DNA of 19,897 nt from DASQDN01 sp035630195 (GCA_035630195.1 DASQLD010000680.1:1-19897); one strand, 5' to 3'. Shown: positions 1 through 10,000, numbered from the stretch's first letter. Notes: a model not told the origin generated them from the letters alone. Program-made: numbers and translations.

Positions 1-2
1 AC

Positions 3-521
3 CTTATCAGGCGTGAAATTCAACATCAGATGAACGGCGAACAAGGGCATCTGATTTTCAAGATGAACTCGCTTTCCGATCCTCAGGTTATCGGCTTACT
101 ATATGAGGCGTCGCAAGGGGGGGTGAAAGTGGAACTGCTGGTTCGAGGCGTCTGCTGCCTTCGTCCCGGAATCCCAGGTACCAGTGAAAACATTACAGTT
201 ACCAGCATTGTTGGGCGTTTCCTCGAGCACAGCCGGATCTATTATTTCCGCAATGGCGGGGACGAGGAGATCTACCTCGGCTCGGCAGATCTGATGAACC
301 GGAATCTTAACCGCCGCGTCGAGACGCTGTTCCCGCTCGAAGAACCGGGGCTCGTGGATCATGTTCGAAACTGCATCCTGTCTATTTATCTAGCCGACAA
401 TGTGAAAGCGCGCCGGATGAGTAGCGACGGTAGTTATAAACCGATCCCTTCCTCGGGCGAACCACTCAATTCTCAGGAGTGGTTCTTAGAGCAGGCAAAA
501 GCTCTCAAAAAGACTAGATAA
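3..521 (+). CDS. ppk1: Polyphosphate kinase 1, C-terminal part (5' end outside window)
   Basis: Polyphosphate kinase reversibly transfers the terminal phosphate of ATP onto polyphosphate. The reading frame is open from the first bases of the window (LIRREIQHQ precedes the first Met codon at 30), so this is the end of a longer gene, not a 163-residue protein. The visible part is the C-terminal phospholipase-D-like domain: IFKMNSLSDP, VELLVRGVCCLRPG, then RFLEHSRIYYF and SADLMNRNLNRRVE. The His of FLEHSR (codon 228-230) corresponds to the second conserved histidine of the family (His592 in E. coli Ppk by my recollection). The autophosphorylated histidine lies upstream of the window. The tail after about codon 400 is a family-typical variable end. 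Next gene on the same strand is uppS, 71 bases away. Identity is near certain; only completeness is unknown. Confidence 0.95.
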   Translation, partial: LIRREIQHQMNGEQGHLIFKMNSLSDPQVIGLLYEASQGGVKVELLVRGVCCLRPGIPGTSENITVTSIVGRFLEHSRIYYFRNGGDEEIYLGSADLMNRNLNRRVETLFPLEEPGLVDHVRNCILSIYLADNVKARRMSSDGSYKPIPSSGEPLNSQEWFLEQAKALKKTR

Positions 522-592
522 AACGAGTTACGCTGCGGCCATTTCGGCAGGGCAATCTCATTTAGCGCTGCGTAGTACGATGTAACTTACGC

Positions 593-1423
593 ATGCAAGC
601 TCTCCTCGATTCGCTGAAGCCTGGGGAAGAGGATTGGCTGCTCGCGCAGGCAATCGATCCCCAGAGACTTCCCGCGCATATCGCCATCATTATGGATGGA
701 AACGGCCGATGGGCAAATAGCCGGAACATGCCGCGTGTGGCTGGTCATCAGGCCGGCATCGATCCGGTCCGGAATACGGTAGAGGCGTGCGCGCGCCTTG
801 GAATCGGAGCGCTTACCCTGTATGCCTTCTCGGTCGAAAACTGGAAGCGTCCCCGCCATGAAGTGGAGACGCTTTGGAGGCTTTTGCGCTATTACCTGAA
901 GCGTGAATTGCCCAAGCTCCTCGAGAACAACATCCGTCTTTTCGCCGTCGGCCGGATCCATGATCTGCCCCAGCAAGTGCAGGATGAACTGCTTGCGGGC
1001 ATGGAGGCCACGAATCGAAATACCGGTCTGCGAGTCAACCTGGCCATCAACTACGGTGGAAGGGCAGAACTGGTGGATGCGATGAATCAGATCCTTCAAC
1101 TCGCCCGACGCGACGGAGTGATTGGGAGTCTGGAAGTGAACGAGCAAATGATTTCGTCACATCTCTACACCGCCCATGTGCCCGACCCCGATCTGCTGAT
1201 CCGTACGTCCGGCGAAATGCGTCTGAGTAACTTTCTTCTCTGGCAGATTGCTTATGCCGAGTTGTACGTTACTGAGACGCTTTGGCCGGACTTCAAGCAA
1301 TCGGATCTGCTGCGGGCAGTTCTCGATTATCAGCGTCGCGATAGGCGCTTCGGCGGTGTAAAAGTGGACCGTGCTGCCGCGAACGACGGGTTTTCCGAAG
1401 TTGTTGTAGCGCCCACGCGATGA
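593..1423 (+). CDS. uppS: Undecaprenyl diphosphate synthase (cis-prenyltransferase)
   Basis: UppS condenses farnesyl-PP with isopentenyl-PP into the C55 lipid carrier used for peptidoglycan and other wall polymers. The 276-residue protein has the family hallmarks in order: IAIIMDGNGRWA (catalytic Asp35), GHQAGIDPVRNTVEAC, LTLYAFSVENWKRP, and RTSGEMRLSNFLLWQ beginning at Arg204, with Arg/Ser/Gly/Glu that bind the diphosphate and Mg. The extra 25 or so residues before the first motif make the N-terminus slightly long, but no nearer Met exists before MDGNG, so the ATG at 593 is kept. I see no good Shine-Dalgarno before it. Its stop overlaps the cdsA start by 4 bp (ATGA), indicating a translationally coupled pair, the usual bacterial order for these envelope-lipid genes. 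Confidence 0.96.
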   Translation: MQALLDSLKPGEEDWLLAQAIDPQRLPAHIAIIMDGNGRWANSRNMPRVAGHQAGIDPVRNTVEACARLGIGALTLYAFSVENWKRPRHEVETLWRLLRYYLKRELPKLLENNIRLFAVGRIHDLPQQVQDELLAGMEATNRNTGLRVNLAINYGGRAELVDAMNQILQLARRDGVIGSLEVNEQMISSHLYTAHVPDPDLLIRTSGEMRLSNFLLWQIAYAELYVTETLWPDFKQSDLLRAVLDYQRRDRRFGGVKVDRAAANDGFSEVVVAPTR

Positions 1424-2178
1424 ATCGTGTCTTAACCGCGCTCGTTCTCATTCCATTCGCACTCTACGCAATCTTCTGGGCTCCTCACTGGGTATTCGTG
1501 ATCATCGTCGCGATGATGGCGATTGCCTGTTACCACGAATTCGTTGGCATCGCAGGAGCCAGCGGAGTTTCCGGGCCGGTATGGATCGGCTTTGGACTTG
1601 GCGGGATGTTTCTCGCCGAACCCAATACGGTTCGCCTCTTCCCTATTGTCGTTCTGACCTTCGCTCTTCGGCTGGCGGACCTGACCAAGGTACTAGGGTT
1701 TTCGGCCGCAACGATACTCGGCGTTCTCTACATCTTCGGGGCGTGGCGTTGCGCCATCGACCTCCGTGCGATCAGCCCCTACTGGATTTTGTTCGCCCTT
1801 GCGATTAACTGGGTGGGAGACATCGCGGCGTTTTACGTTGGACGGACGTTCGGGAAGCACAAATTGTCTCCACGGGTCAGTCCCGGAAAATCGTGGGAAG
1901 GAGCGATTGGCTCCGTGTTGGGGGCCATCGTGTTCGGCGTGGCGATGCAGAAGCAGTTTGCGCTGAACATCAGCATTTCGGAGGTTGTGGGGCTTTCTAT
2001 CTTGTGCAATATCGCAGGTCAATTGGGCGATCTTGCGGAGTCGGCGCTGAAGCGGGGCGCAGGACTGAAAGACAGCGGAACTCTACTTCCCGGCCACGGC
2101 GGCTTTCTTGACCGCCTGGATAGCTCCCTCTTTACGATGCCGGTTGTTTATTACTTTCTGCTCGCGCGGGCTACCTGA
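1420..2178 (+). CDS. cdsA: Phosphatidate cytidylyltransferase (CDP-diglyceride synthase)
   Basis: CdsA converts phosphatidic acid and CTP into CDP-diacylglycerol, the branch point for membrane phospholipids; it is an integral inner-membrane enzyme. The 252-residue sequence is strongly hydrophobic with several membrane segments from residue 1 onward. It carries SPGKSWEGAIGS and the full CTP_transf_1 signature starting at Ser208: SALKRGAGLKDSG followed by LLPGHGGFLDRLDS, with the conserved Lys-Asp, His-Gly-Gly and Asp-Arg-x-Asp. The start ATG at 1420 overlaps the uppS stop. In many bacteria dxr and rseP follow, but here a gene on the other strand begins at once, and the two stop codons overlap by 8 bp. 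Codon use matches uppS. Confidence 0.96.
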   Translation: MNRVLTALVLIPFALYAIFWAPHWVFVIIVAMMAIACYHEFVGIAGASGVSGPVWIGFGLGGMFLAEPNTVRLFPIVVLTFALRLADLTKVLGFSAATILGVLYIFGAWRCAIDLRAISPYWILFALAINWVGDIAAFYVGRTFGKHKLSPRVSPGKSWEGAIGSVLGAIVFGVAMQKQFALNISISEVVGLSILCNIAGQLGDLAESALKRGAGLKDSGTLLPGHGGFLDRLDSSLFTMPVVYYFLLARAT

Positions 2179-4153
2179 GAATGCGCAGCAGATTGCTATA
2201 GTCGTCGGTCCAAAGCGGGACTTTCGCTGTGACGGGGCTCGACAGGTTCTGGATCGAAGCCGCAAGCCTCTCATCTCTCGTCACCACAACCCAACTCGAC
2301 GAGTAAATCTTGTTCATCAGTTCGCTGCTATTGTGAATCGTCAACGCCCGGGCACCCGCGTGCTCGGCGATCTTCTTGACTACTGGGGACAGATCAAGAT
2401 GTTTATTTGTGACATGGATCGCCAGCGCTCCTCCGGACTTCAAGTGCCGGAAGTATAAATCGAATGCTTCTGCTGTTAAAAGATGAACGGGGATCGAATC
2501 GCCCGAGAACGCATCAACAACTAGTACATCGAACGACTGGGGCTCCTCCCGCTCCATCGAGAGACGCGCATCGCCCGCAACGATCTCAATTTGCGCTGCC
2601 GACTCGCTCAAATAACGAAATTGCGTCCGCGCAATGTCGATCACGATGGGATTGATCTCATAGAAGCGATAGACATCGCCCGGCTTCGCATAAGCGGCCA
2701 GCGTTCCAGCGCCCAAGCCGACGACTCCAACGCGCATCGGACCGCGGCGAAGCCTGTCGATGGCGATCGCCGCTCCCGACGCTTGACCGTAGTATGTGGT
2801 CGCAATGCGGCTCCGTGCCGGCAAAATGAACTGCAGACCGTGCTGGATCGTGCCGTTGAAGAGAGAAACGTATCTGGCGTCGGTTGGGCCCGCTTCGTTC
2901 ACCTGGACAGTGCCGTAGAAATTACGTGCTCGCAGATGGCGGGTCAGTGTCGTATCCGGGACAATCGCCACGGCCAGGCCCGCAGCCGCGGCAACGGCGC
3001 CGATCCGAAGCACGCGCTTTTTGGGGAAGCGATACAGGAGCCAAAGCGATAGCATCACCGACCCAAGCACCCCGATCGGCAGCTCCAGAAATTCTTTGAA
3101 AATTCGGGGCGCGATCAGCCCGACGAATATGCCTCCCAGTGCCCCGCCAGCGGAGATCGTCAGGAAATAAGCGGTCAGTTCATTCGTTTCCGGTTTTTGC
3201 CGGGCTAACTCACCATGGCAGAACATACAGATGACAAAGATTGCATGGGCGAAGACGACGAGAGTGAGCCGAATCGGCATCAGCCCTTGCTGGCCGACGC
3301 CTAGCATGATTCCGATCCACGCCAGAGGCAACAGCCAACGATACAGCTTCGGCTTGTACCAGCCCTGCGAATCGAAACTGAGCGCAAAACTCAACAGATA
3401 GAGAGCTAGGGGCATCACCCAGAGAAACGGGACCGCTGCCACATCCTGGCTCAGATGATTCGCCAGCGCAAGCCACATCACTGACGGGCAGACGGATAAC
3501 GCAAGCCAAGTCCAAGCCCGCCGATCGATGATGAGCCGTCCCTCGGCCATCGCGGTTCCGGTCCGGCTTTGTAAAGCGGCAAGGGAGCACAGGAGCACGA
3601 ATACCGCAAATCCTACCGACCAGAAGGTCATCTGAGTGCGCGTCGCGAGCAGTGGTTCAACTACCACCGGATACAAGAGCAGTGCGGCGAGCGAGCCGAG
3701 ATTCGATAGGGCGAACAATCGATAAGGTGTCTCGGCAGGCCCCGAGCGGGCGAACCACGATTGAACCAACGGACTAGTCGCCGAGAGCAGGAAGTAGGGA
3801 AGACCTACCGTCGTGATCAGTAGCCCAAGAATACGCATCGCGGGATCGTCCGTAGGGTCCGGTTTCCACGACAGGGATGGACTCAGAGGAAGCAGCAGCA
3901 GGCTGGAAAGCAGGAGAGCGATGTGCGTCAGGATTTGCAGCCGCAGAGTAAACCGGCGCGCCATTACGTGAGCATAAGCATATCCAAGCAGAAGCAGGCT
4001 CTGATAGAAGAGCATGCTTGTGATCCACACGCCTGCAGACCCGCCGAACCACGGCAGTATGGCCTTGGTTAAGATCGGTTGAACCAGGAGCAGCAGAAGC
4101 GCGCTCCAGAAGACGGTGACCGCATAAAGCAGTCGCTTGCCGCGGACACTCAC
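2171..4153 (-). CDS. Fused membrane protein / spermidine-synthase-like domain protein
   Basis: This 660-residue protein has two parts. Residues 1 to about 410 form many hydrophobic helices (opening LLYAVTVFWSALLLLLVQP, then ILPWFGGSAGVW), typical of the 'fused MFS/spermidine synthase' family. Residues about 420-660 form a Rossmann-fold aminopropyltransferase-like domain with a nucleotide-binding glycine loop (GVVGLGAGTLAAYA, near residue 475), an acidic ribose-binding position (YEINPIVIDIA) and VVDAFSGDSIP near 545. The polyamine-site Tyr-His-Glu of SpeE is replaced by TYYGQASGAA, and the SpeE catalytic DxxDP-type motif is altered, so true spermidine synthesis is doubtful. The start is GTG at 4153 because an in-frame TGA lies immediately upstream (4154-4156). 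It is divergent from the GH15 gene (54 bp between) and convergent with cdsA. Substrate unknown. Confidence 0.85.
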   Translation of the reverse strand: MSVRGKRLLYAVTVFWSALLLLLVQPILTKAILPWFGGSAGVWITSMLFYQSLLLLGYAYAHVMARRFTLRLQILTHIALLLSSLLLLPLSPSLSWKPDPTDDPAMRILGLLITTVGLPYFLLSATSPLVQSWFARSGPAETPYRLFALSNLGSLAALLLYPVVVEPLLATRTQMTFWSVGFAVFVLLCSLAALQSRTGTAMAEGRLIIDRRAWTWLALSVCPSVMWLALANHLSQDVAAVPFLWVMPLALYLLSFALSFDSQGWYKPKLYRWLLPLAWIGIMLGVGQQGLMPIRLTLVVFAHAIFVICMFCHGELARQKPETNELTAYFLTISAGGALGGIFVGLIAPRIFKEFLELPIGVLGSVMLSLWLLYRFPKKRVLRIGAVAAAAGLAVAIVPDTTLTRHLRARNFYGTVQVNEAGPTDARYVSLFNGTIQHGLQFILPARSRIATTYYGQASGAAIAIDRLRRGPMRVGVVGLGAGTLAAYAKPGDVYRFYEINPIVIDIARTQFRYLSESAAQIEIVAGDARLSMEREEPQSFDVLVVDAFSGDSIPVHLLTAEAFDLYFRHLKSGGALAIHVTNKHLDLSPVVKKIAEHAGARALTIHNSSELMNKIYSSSWVVVTRDERLAASIQNLSSPVTAKVPLWTDDYSNLLRILR

Positions 4154-4207
4154 TCAAATCAGTCTCGCATGAGGAGTCATCCCGCCATTGTGCGTTAATT
4201 TGAGGTA

Positions 4208-6067
4208 ATGGCTTATTTGCCCATCGAGGACTATGGGATCGTCGGAAACTTGCAGACGATTGCTCTTGTAGGGATGAATGGATCGATCGACTGGTTCTGT
4301 TTCCCCCACTTCGATTCCCCGAGCGTTTTCGCCGGTATCCTCGATGAGCGAAGTGGGGGGTACTTCCGCATCAGTCCGGCGAACGGAGACGGCATCGTCT
4401 ACAAGCAAATCTATTGGCCCGAAACAAATGTGCTTGTTACTCGCTTCCTGTCGGAGGACGGTGTCGCTGAGATTATTGACTACATGCCGGTTGGAGCGCC
4501 CCGTGAAGGAAGCGGCTTCCATGGTCTGGTAAGGCAGGTGAAGGTTGTCCGTGGCGAGATGACGTTTCGTGTGGAATGCTTTCCCGCATTTAATTACGGC
4601 CGTGATCAGCACACGGTGGAAATCGTCCCCGGTGGCGCGAAGTTCCTGTCCCCGAATCTCAACTTGGCGCTTGCCGCTGACTGCGATATCAACAAAATTG
4701 AGAACGGAGTCTGGGGAGAGTTCACGCTGAAGCAGCAGGAGAGTAACAGCTTCGAACTCCACGAGCTCAGCAAGAACGCCTCAGACGACATCGGCCTCAG
4801 CGAGCAGGAAGCTTACCGCCTTTTCACCGAGACTGTCGAGTACTGGCAGCGCTGGGTTGGCAAGTGCACCTATACCGGCCGCTGGCGGGAAATGGTTCAT
4901 CGCTCCGCTCTGGTGTTGAAGCTCCTTGTGTATCAACCGACCGGCGCTATCGTTGCTGCCCCAACCACGAGCCTGCCGGAAGCCATTAGAGGCGAGCGCA
5001 ATTGGGACTACCGATACACATGGATACGCGATGCCGCATTCACGCTATACGCGCTGCTCCGAATCGGCTTCACCGAAGAAGCTGCGAATTTCATGGCTTG
5101 GATCGAAAAACGTTGCCATGAGATGGAATCCGATGGCAGCTTGAACATCATGTACGGCATCGATGGCCGCCACAATCTGAAAGAGGAGATTCTTTCGAAC
5201 TTTGAGGGCTATCGGCAATCCTCGCCGGTAAGAATCGGCAACGGCGCCTACGATCAACTGCAACTCGATATCTACGGCGAGTTGATGGACTCGGTCTATC
5301 TCTATAACAAGTACGGCAGTCCGATTTCCTACGATCTCTGGCGATACCTGCGCCGGCTGACCAACTGGGTCTGCGATCACTGGAACAAAAAGGATGAAGG
5401 GATCTGGGAAGTTCGCAGCGGTCGTCAGCATTTTCTGTACTCGCGGTTGATGTGCTGGGTCGCAATCGATCGGGCGCTCAGACTGGCCGAGAAGCGTTCA
5501 TTTCCGGCCGACCGCGAACGCTGGCTTAAGGCCCGCGATGAGATCTACGAAGAGATCCAGGCCAAAGGTTGGAACTCAGAGCGCAATGCGTTCGTGCAGT
5601 TTTACGGCTCGGATTCGCTCGACGCGTCGCTCCTGATGATGCCGCTCGTGCTCTTCATGTCGCCTACCGACCCGCGCATGGTGAAGACCGTCGATGCGAT
5701 TCTGAAGCCTCCTGCTGAGCGTGGACTTGTATCGGACGGCCTGGTTTACAGGTATAACGCGGAAGAAACGCCGGATGGATTGGAAGGCCGTGAAGGCACA
5801 TTCAATATCTGTACCTTCTGGCTGGTGGAAGCTCTCACGCGGATGGGCGCTGCGGGTGACCGCCGCCGCCTGGATGAAGCTCGCCTCTTATTCGAGCGCA
5901 TGCTTGGATACGCTAACCATCTAGGTCTCTACGCCGAGCAGACAGGGCCGCGCGGCGAAGCGCTAGGAAATTTTCCGCAAGCTTTCACGCACCTGGCTTT
6001 GATTACCGCAGCCTATAACCTGGACCGCAGCTTGGGAGGGGAATCGCTGGAGACCCACAATCTCTAG
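4208..6067 (+). CDS. Glycoside hydrolase family 15 protein (glucoamylase/trehalase-type)
   Basis: GH15 enzymes are inverting exo-hydrolases releasing glucose from alpha-glucans, dextrans or trehalose. The 619-residue protein has the trehalase-like N-terminal domain (LPIEDYGIVGNLQTIALVG, GSIDWFCFPHFDSPSVF) to about residue 190, then the (alpha/alpha)6 barrel: RNWDYRYTWIRDAAF near 265, and the two catalytic glutamates in EGIWE (general acid, Glu401) and LYAEQ (general base, Glu577). These match the positions of fungal glucoamylase DLWEE and LAEQ. No signal peptide is visible, so it is probably cytoplasmic; trehalose or maltooligosaccharide/glycogen breakdown is likely, and the exact substrate cannot be read. 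ATG 4208 is essentially forced by an in-frame TAA at 4196-4198; a GAGG (4202-4205) sits unusually close to it. Confidence 0.92.
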   Translation: MAYLPIEDYGIVGNLQTIALVGMNGSIDWFCFPHFDSPSVFAGILDERSGGYFRISPANGDGIVYKQIYWPETNVLVTRFLSEDGVAEIIDYMPVGAPREGSGFHGLVRQVKVVRGEMTFRVECFPAFNYGRDQHTVEIVPGGAKFLSPNLNLALAADCDINKIENGVWGEFTLKQQESNSFELHELSKNASDDIGLSEQEAYRLFTETVEYWQRWVGKCTYTGRWREMVHRSALVLKLLVYQPTGAIVAAPTTSLPEAIRGERNWDYRYTWIRDAAFTLYALLRIGFTEEAANFMAWIEKRCHEMESDGSLNIMYGIDGRHNLKEEILSNFEGYRQSSPVRIGNGAYDQLQLDIYGELMDSVYLYNKYGSPISYDLWRYLRRLTNWVCDHWNKKDEGIWEVRSGRQHFLYSRLMCWVAIDRALRLAEKRSFPADRERWLKARDEIYEEIQAKGWNSERNAFVQFYGSDSLDASLLMMPLVLFMSPTDPRMVKTVDAILKPPAERGLVSDGLVYRYNAEETPDGLEGREGTFNICTFWLVEALTRMGAAGDRRRLDEARLLFERMLGYANHLGLYAEQTGPRGEALGNFPQAFTHLALITAAYNLDRSLGGESLETHNL

Positions 6068-6106
6068 GAGTGTCCCGGAGCAGCCGTCGATTCCGCATAA
6101 TTCAGT

Positions 6107-6111
6107 AGAGG
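6107..6111 (+). promoter_or_regulatory. Shine-Dalgarno site supporting the start at 6118
   Basis: AGAGG lies 6 bases before the ATG at 6118. It supports that start for the small secreted protein, whose first residues are otherwise a rather short hydrophobic leader. It is one of the few clear ribosome-binding sites in the window. Confidence 0.6.
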
Positions 6112-6117
6112 TGTTCG

Positions 6118-7008
6118 ATGCTGCTACCAATTCTGCTGTTTGCTGCCGAAGCATGCAACTTCACAGTCGCATTTCACCGCCCTGACGAGAACGGCACGCG
6201 CAAAGTTCCTGTATACGCGGCAAAGTCGGAACCACGCTCCGGGGGTACGGAACCTCTCGCCTTCGTGTCCAGCCTTAAGGTCAATACTGACGGTACACGC
6301 ATCTCCTACAAGGCCGATGATCCGCGTGCTGTCAATGGCGCCATCAACCACATCCAGAACGCGATGCGATCAGGCGCGCGTCTTGCCGACTTCGAACGCC
6401 TTGCAGCCAACAACTGGGAACCGGTCGACGAAACGTGGAAAGTCCTTAGTTCCAGCGTGATCGAAAAAGACACAAAGCTGCGCAAGGACAATAAGCCTTG
6501 CATGACAGCGGATAAGTTCCTGGTGTCGAAAACCGCCGATGTTGCGGTCGCAGGAGGTTTCAATCGCGAGGGCGATTGTGATCAGAAGAAATGGATTGAC
6601 GCGCTCACCATCCCGGCGCTTGTTGTTCCGGGAGGGTCAGAGTTTCAAACGCGCAACGCGAAAACACGAAGCTTTGTCGTGGCGATGACGCTTGGATCTC
6701 CGCGACGCTTCGCCTTCGGTATCATCGGCGACACCGGTCCCACAAATGAAATCGGGGAAGCGTCGGTAGAGATGAACCGGATGTTGAACGGCTTGCCTGC
6801 GGGCAGTATCCCCGCCAACCGCAAAGACGCAGTGGCGCGCTTTCAAGGACCGAGATCGATCGTGCTGATCTTTCCCGGACCGGCAAACCGTCTCGCCCAT
6901 CCGATCACACCCGAAAGAGTATTGACTGAGGTCAAATCCAGATTCGATGCCTGGGGCGGGGAAGCGAGACTCACAGGCTGTCTGGCTGAGATCCCCGAAA
7001 CCCAGTAG
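6118..7008 (+). CDS. Secreted GH75 (chitosanase)-like protein
   Basis: This 296-residue protein starts with a short hydrophobic leader (MLLPILLFAAEA, then Cys13), suggesting export. It lacks a broadly known N-terminal domain. The middle resembles glycoside hydrolase family 75: a Lys-rich start of the core, then WIDALTIPALVVPGG, a strand containing FVVAMTLG, and FAFGIIGDTGPTNEIGEAS. In the GH75 pattern the Asp of GDxG and the Glu of IGEAS are the catalytic pair (Asp175/Glu188 in the Fusarium chitosanase); here they would be Asp205 and Glu214. Four Cys residues (13, about 125, about 150 and near the C-terminus) could form disulfides in the periplasm. GH75 members hydrolyse chitosan, but bacterial homologues are poorly tested. 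It follows GH15 by 50 bp on the same strand and ends 8 bases from the convergent TonB receptor. The family call is by pattern only. Confidence 0.6.
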   Translation: MLLPILLFAAEACNFTVAFHRPDENGTRKVPVYAAKSEPRSGGTEPLAFVSSLKVNTDGTRISYKADDPRAVNGAINHIQNAMRSGARLADFERLAANNWEPVDETWKVLSSSVIEKDTKLRKDNKPCMTADKFLVSKTADVAVAGGFNREGDCDQKKWIDALTIPALVVPGGSEFQTRNAKTRSFVVAMTLGSPRRFAFGIIGDTGPTNEIGEASVEMNRMLNGLPAGSIPANRKDAVARFQGPRSIVLIFPGPANRLAHPITPERVLTEVKSRFDAWGGEARLTGCLAEIPETQ

Positions 7009-7016
7009 GGTCGCGA

Positions 7017-10000
7017 TCAGAAGTAGAATTTGGCTCCCAACACGATACGTCGAGCATCGAGAGTCGAAGTGTATTGGCCGAATGTTCCACTCACCTGACG
7101 TCCCGCGGCATCGAATCGTGCTGCCGTATCCACATTCTGGAAATTTGCGTGGTTGAAGAAATTGTAGAATTCGAACCGGAGTTGTAATCTCTTCGACTCA
7201 GAGAACGGAATGTTCTTGTAGAAGGAAACATCCCACATGTTCTGACCCGGTCCGCGCAGCGGCGTACGCGAGGCATTTCCAATGCCGAACTCGGCGCGTG
7301 TCGGAGGTTGGACAACCTCGGTGCGGAAGTGCCGCGCTACGTTGCGTTCGCTCTTCGGCAGAATCGGATCGCCTGTTAAATTCACACGCGAATCCACCCC
7401 GGAACCAGCTCCGCCGATGATATCTGCGCCGCTGACCAGAGAGTAACTTAAGCCCAAGGGAGCGCCGCTGATGAAGCTTGTCACTCCTGCGACCGTCCAG
7501 TCATCGAACACCGCCTTCACGAAAGGATTCGGCATAGCCGAACTCAATCGCGGAATGTTGTACGTATAGTTCAACACGAAGTTATGCGTACGATCGTAAT
7601 TCGACAGACCGTAGTTGCGGGATCTGTAATTGAGGAATGGATTGATCGGGTCATCGTTTCCATTCACCAGGTTCAGCGCCTTCGACCACGTATACGACAG
7701 GCCAAACTGCAGACCGGACGAGAAGCGCTTGTTCACTTGAGTCTGCCACGAATGGTAGTTTGATGACGACGCCATCTCGACATACAGAATGTCGCCGTAG
7801 CCAGGCAGAGGCCGCAGGAAGTTGTCCGGTAGCGGAGTGTTCCCGGTTGTCGGATCGATGCTCGAGGATTCGAATCGTTTGCCGTACGGCACCGCGTTCA
7901 GATTGCGACGTTGCAGCAGGTGACGTCCGACACTTCCCACATACGACGTGTCCAGCACCACGCCCCATCCCAGATTCTGCTGGATTCCGAAGCTCCAGTT
8001 GTATACCGTTGGCGGCTGATAGGAACGCTCTATCGCAAATACTGTCGAGGGCGAGGTGCGCAATGGACTGTTCAATAGATCGGCGATGGTGAGATATGTA
8101 GCAGTATTCGTGATCGTCAATGGCGGTTGCTCTCGATGACGAATGATCTGATCGTCGTTGAAACGATCATAGAAAATTCCAGCTCCGCCACGTATCGCGG
8201 TACGACCATTACCGAAGACATCGAGCGCAAATCCGAGTCGCGGAGCAATTTGAATTGGAGGTGTGTGGACAAGATGCTCGTCAACCACCTGCATACCTTG
8301 GAAGGGCGCTGCGCCAGAAGCGAATTGACCGATAACTGCGGCCGACAGTTCCTGTCCAGTCACCGGATCCCGCCCTACTCGCTGACCTGCGGCATTGCGG
8401 TATGGCTGGATCAGCGCCGGCTGCTTCGATGGATCGTACTGCGCTGGATCCCAAAAGGCGAGCTGATCGTCAGCGCTCCAACTGGGTTGGATGTAGTAGA
8501 AACGCACACCGCCGTCAATCGTCAACCGGCGAGTAACTTTCCATGTATCCTGCGCAAACCACTCGACGTTCAGATAGCGGGAATGGCCGTGCGGGTGGTT
8601 CGTGGATTCCGTGTAGTTCTGCACACTTCCCAGCAACGCGTTCGAATACGCGTAGTTCGAATCGTAGGGATTGTTGACATCCCGATTGAAATTGAAAGTG
8701 CCGTTGAAGGATGAGCCTCGGGACGCGTTGCGCGTGGTCTGCTCGATATAGACACCGAACTTCATGTTGTGAGAACTGAGAATCTTCGACACGTTATCCG
8801 AATAGTTCCAGATATTGTTCGTGCCGAAGAACGGATACCGGTTCTCGATGCTAAGGATCCCGGCATTCGGCACACCACCAAAGTTCGCGTTTGGAATAAG
8901 ATCATCGGGGTTCGCGCCGGGATAGAACTGCGGCAGGTTCAGTCCAATAGCCGCGCGCTGATTGCGCGCCAAGCCCTCTTCCGTGAGCGGGTCTACCGTC
9001 TGCTTTGCCCGATTGATGCCAAACGTAAATTCATTGATGAATGTCGGACTAAACGTGTGGATCAGCGTCGCAACCGAGCCTGCCGATCGGATCTGATACT
9101 TGATTGGCAACTGTGGCCAACTCGAACTCGCGAGTACGAAATCAAACTCGCCCTTGTAGGCTTCGTAATCGTTGATACCGCGCCAGTAGAATTGCGTCTT
9201 GGGTCCGATGTTGTAGTCGATGCGGAGAATCGTATCGCGTCGCGGCTGATCTACCGTCGCCTGAATCAATGCGTTATAGGAGCGCGCGGGGTCTGTCGCA
9301 TTAGGCAGCGGCAGTATGTTCAGAAGCGCCTGTCCTGTTTTGTCAATCCGGTTCGTCGGGATGATGTTACCTGCGAACGGTTGACGCGTGAGCGGATCGA
9401 CGATCGGAATTAATGCGCCGTTCTGGTCGAACGTCTGCGAGAAATTTCCCTGGCGTTCGAGCGCCGTTGGGAAAGTGCGGCGCTGTAGTGATGTGGGATA
9501 TTTGCGCGGCAAAAACTCCTGCGACCAGAAGAAGAACAGCTTGTCGCGGTTTTTGTTGAACTTTCCGATTGTGATTGGACCGCCGATGAAATAGCCGGGA
9601 TAGTTGAAGCGGTATTGCGGACGAGGCAATCCATCGCGGTTGCGGAAGAATTCATTGGCGTTGAACGCTTCGTTTCTTGCAAAGTAGTATGCGCCGCCGT
9701 GGAACTCGCGCGTGCCGCTTTTGATAATCGTGTTGATCGTGCCGCCGGAAGACCGGCCGTATTCGGCCTGATAATTCGTCAGGAGCACCTTGATCTCGGC
9801 GACCGCATCGACGGACGGCGCTAGATACGGACCCGTCATCGACCCTGTATCGAGTGACGAGACTCCGTCCAGCGTTAGATTGACTGTGCCCGTTCGATTG
9901 CCATTGATGCTGATGCCGCTGAAATTGTTCCAGCCTGGCGCATTGCGGTTTTGATTGTCGACAACACCCGGCAACAATCGCACTAGGCCGAGGTAGTCCC

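Noticed and set aside
522..592. A possible terminator or repeat between ppk1 and uppS (GTTAC and GTAAC, repeated CGCTGCG)
   Set aside because: The matches are too short and far apart for a stable hairpin, and no T-run follows.
587..1147. A 186-residue antisense frame within uppS
   Set aside because: Shadow of a well-conserved gene.
4154..4762. A 202-residue antisense frame inside the GH15 gene
   Set aside because: The GH15 frame is unambiguous with both catalytic glutamates; the antisense product has no recognisable features.
8127..9413. Long plus-strand frames (195 and 214 residues) inside the TonB receptor
   Set aside because: Receptor barrels often give long antisense frames at this GC; no family features, and the receptor frame is uninterrupted.
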